A stretch of 15,448 nucleotides of DNA from positions 1 to 15,448 of the forward strand of contig CAYPNM010000061.1 in NCBI GenBank assembly GCA_964412105.1, read 5' to 3'. Position 1 is the stretch's first letter. Every line of letters starts with the position of its first letter. This document shows, in pieces, positions 13,563 through 15,448 of the stretch. The position numbers were made by a program, and so were the translations under genes. This stretch comes from JAKAGZ01 sp964412105. Its GTDB lineage: Bacteria > Bacteroidota > Ignavibacteria > Ignavibacteriales > Ignavibacteriaceae. Under the pieces are notes generated by a model that worked only from the letters and a program-made list of their open reading frames with translations, did not search any database and had not been told where the DNA came from.

Positions 13563-15335
13563 TTATTGGTATATTTTTTCTTTCTCCAGCTGCCAAGGAA
13601 GATAGTCGGTAATGTGGTTATAAAAATTGTTGAGCTTAACCTCAATATCTGCCTGAAAGCGCTGGTTAATACGCCGGCGTTTTTTTTCAATATCTTCCCG
13701 CAGGTTTGCAAGAAACTGCTGCAAGTCGTGCCGGGTGGGATTGACCAGATTATCCAAAAAAACAAGAAGCTTTTCCTTTTCCTGCTCCAAGAAAAGATCA
13801 AAGCTGTGGACCTGAAGCATATTCCTAGTGATTTTCCGAAAATGATAGCCTTTGACAGCGGCAGAAACAGCCGTGGCAAGATGGTGCGGGCGGCGCAAAA
13901 CTACCTTCAGCAGGAAAACCAAATAATTCTTGCCGTGTGCAGAGAATGTCTGCTTCAGAAGCGACAGAGATATAGCCCGCAGATCAGTCCAGTGCAGTTC
14001 ACGCTTTAGATACGGATGTGGTTGCAGACGTTTTATCATAGTGAAGGCCCGGTCAAAATAATTTTTTAAATGCTTGTCATACAAACTACCAATCACTCTT
14101 TTATAGCCGGCAATCAACATATTGGCCGGCATTTCCGGAATATAGTTAAGAGAAATAGATACATTATTACCTGATGACTCACCGAGCAAACGCTGTTCTT
14201 CCTGCATACGATGGTACAACCTGGTAGCTCTCATTACTGTCAGCAGTCCGGTCATGGCTGTTGCTATGCCGGCTTGTTGGATAAAGGCGATTTGCCGGTC
14301 AAAGGTATCTTCGTCATTATCACCATCCAAACCATTGATGAACCCGGCGGTAACCTCCAAACCAACTGACTGCAATTTCTTGACCGCATGCAGCAAGAAA
14401 TCTGGATCATCCTTGTCAATATTCTGCACTTTGCTGGTCTGCTTCAGCGCTCTAAGGCTTATGCTTTCAATACCAGTAAACACCATATCATACCCAGCCT
14501 GCACCATCAACTCTGGTAGTCCTTCAATTTTTGCCAGATTGAGTGAGGCTTCGGTATTGAGGGCAAACGGATAACTGTGAACCTGCTGCCAAACAATAAT
14601 TTCCGGCAGCACCTCGCGTACCCGCTTCTTATTACCGATGAAATTATCATCAACAAAAAATATATTCCCGCGCCAACCTACTTTATAGAGTAAATCCATT
14701 TCGGCTATCACCTGCGCGTTAGTTTTAGTACGCGGCACCCGTCCATATAGCACAGTAATGTCGCAAAATTCACAGTCAAACGGACACCCGCGGGAAAACT
14801 GCAAACACATCGTCTGATAATTTTTGGGATCAATAAGGTCATAACGCGGCAATGGTACTTTTTCCAAGGTGCGCCAAGTCATAGGATTGTCCGAATAATA
14901 TTCCGGCTGATACACAGGCTTTGCTTGACCCCGTTCCCAATCTGACAGAAAATATTGGAAATAACCTTCGACCTCACCAAGCAGAAAATGAGAGACGCCG
15001 GGAATACTATCATGAAAACTGGTAGGATGCGGTCCACCAGCCACAATGGGCACATTCCGGTCAGCGCACAGTGTGATCACATCCTGCAAAGATTCCTGCT
15101 GTACCACCATTGTGGAGGTACACACCATATCAATCCCATTAAGGTCCTGCGGCCCCAGCGGCTCGACATTCATATCAATGAGGCGCAAACGATACTTGTC
15201 GCGCGGAAACAACGCAGCTACTGTAAGTAGACCCAAAGGGGGCATATTGGCCTTTTTCCTTGTCATCTCCCTGGTGAATTCTCCACCCCAAAAAGAAACA
15301 GGAAACTTTGGATATACCAACAAAACATTGTACAT
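13563..15335 (-). CDS. Cobalamin-binding radical SAM protein
   Basis: A 590-residue protein with an N-terminal B12-binding-type domain (about 1-135; the base-off DxHxxG motif is not seen) and a radical SAM core with C-x3-C-x2-C: Cys184, Cys188 and Cys191 in GCPFDCEFCDI. Later core segments are FFVDDNFIG (226-234) and FTGIES (286-291). The rest (about 370-590) is a long helical C-terminal region of the DUF4070 kind. Relatives include hopanoid methylases and other methyltransferases or ring-forming enzymes; the substrate here is not predictable. The start has AAGGAG (15346-15341) 5 nt upstream, better than most genes in this window. By eye the gene is richer in G and C and in CTG/CGC-type codons than its neighbours, and it stands alone on the minus strand, which suggests horizontal acquisition. 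Confidence 0.88.
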   Translation of the reverse strand: MYNVLLVYPKFPVSFWGGEFTREMTRKKANMPPLGLLTVAALFPRDKYRLRLIDMNVEPLGPQDLNGIDMVCTSTMVVQQESLQDVITLCADRNVPIVAGGPHPTSFHDSIPGVSHFLLGEVEGYFQYFLSDWERGQAKPVYQPEYYSDNPMTWRTLEKVPLPRYDLIDPKNYQTMCLQFSRGCPFDCEFCDITVLYGRVPRTKTNAQVIAEMDLLYKVGWRGNIFFVDDNFIGNKKRVREVLPEIIVWQQVHSYPFALNTEASLNLAKIEGLPELMVQAGYDMVFTGIESISLRALKQTSKVQNIDKDDPDFLLHAVKKLQSVGLEVTAGFINGLDGDNDEDTFDRQIAFIQQAGIATAMTGLLTVMRATRLYHRMQEEQRLLGESSGNNVSISLNYIPEMPANMLIAGYKRVIGSLYDKHLKNYFDRAFTMIKRLQPHPYLKRELHWTDLRAISLSLLKQTFSAHGKNYLVFLLKVVLRRPHHLATAVSAAVKGYHFRKITRNMLQVHSFDLFLEQEKEKLLVFLDNLVNPTRHDLQQFLANLREDIEKKRRRINQRFQADIEVKLNNFYNHITDYLPWQLEKEKIYQ

Positions 15336-15415
15336 AACTACTCCTTCTTTTGAATTCCTATAACATACATTATAAAAAAGTATATTATTGAGGAAAGCAT
15401 AAATAATTTACATTC

Positions 15416-15445
15416 TGCAAGTTTTCCTTACAGGAAATGCAAGTT
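15416..15445. repeat. Direct repeat flanking a small hairpin at the window edge
   Basis: TGCAAGTT occurs at 15416-15423 and 15438-15445, a period of 22 bp, with the palindrome TTTCCT-TAC-AGGAAA (15423-15437) between them. It is about 80 bp upstream of the radical SAM start and may be a regulator site; the window ends before a third copy could be seen. Confidence 0.3.
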
Positions 15446-15448
15446 GGA

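Noticed and set aside
13557..14009. Plus-strand open frame of 150 codons
   Set aside because: It lies wholly opposite the radical SAM gene, whose motifs are clear, and its translation shows no family features.
1..15448. CRISPR arrays, tRNA or rRNA genes, insertion sequences
   Set aside because: I scanned both strands by eye and saw no regular repeat-spacer array, no tRNA or rRNA sequence, and no transposase or integrase.

Overview
The window is an AT-rich bacterial scaffold, probably from a metagenome because it carries a 100-N gap at 4721-4820. It suggests a facultative denitrifier of the Bacteroidota/Ignavibacteriota/Chlorobi neighbourhood. This rests on AT-rich genes with often weak ribosome binding sites, a NirK of the AniA-like class with a C-terminal cytochrome c domain, and an octaheme cytochrome beside it. 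The taxonomic guess is inference only; no rRNA or tRNA gene was seen.

Layout. (1) 1-1415: the 3' end of an unrecognised gene, a minus-strand hypothetical gene with a TTG start and its own terminator, then about 630 bp with no convincing gene but several imperfect palindromes. (2) 1416-3773: a glucose 1-dehydrogenase (SDR) and a GH100 neutral/alkaline invertase, together able to split sucrose and oxidise the glucose. (3) 3888-4586: a Crp/Fnr-family regulator without Fe-S cysteines but with an FNR-type recognition helix, followed by a TGA-N6-TCA palindrome (4675-4686) upstream of the gap. (4) 4821-10759 and on to 11157: a tight same-strand array of nirK (5' end lost in the gap), nirV-like, SCO-type copper chaperone, two DUF2249 proteins (one with DUF1858), a 12-helix membrane protein, a MIP18/DUF59 protein, a 4-helix membrane protein and a cupin. 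(5) 11286-13444: an octaheme HAO-like cytochrome c overlapping by 4 bp an 8-helix membrane protein built of two repeats, closed by a terminator at 13511-13542. (6) 13563-15335, minus strand: a cobalamin-binding radical SAM protein of visibly different composition.

How it may work together. NirK reduces nitrite to NO with copper possibly supplied by the SCO protein; the Crp/Fnr regulator probably switches the operon on through the palindrome. The DUF2249/DUF1858/MIP18/membrane module looks like an accessory or NO-handling system of unknown chemistry. The octaheme cytochrome and its membrane partner look like a membrane-anchored complex passing electrons between the quinone pool and a periplasmic nitrogen substrate. 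No canonical NO reductase (norB) or nosZ is in the window.

The most striking unexplained structures are two. First, the 12-helix protein carries three copies of one helix motif at a period of about 133 residues, and the neighbouring 4-helix protein carries exactly one copy. Second, the octaheme partner has four histidines in a two-fold repeat, predicted to lie on one membrane face.
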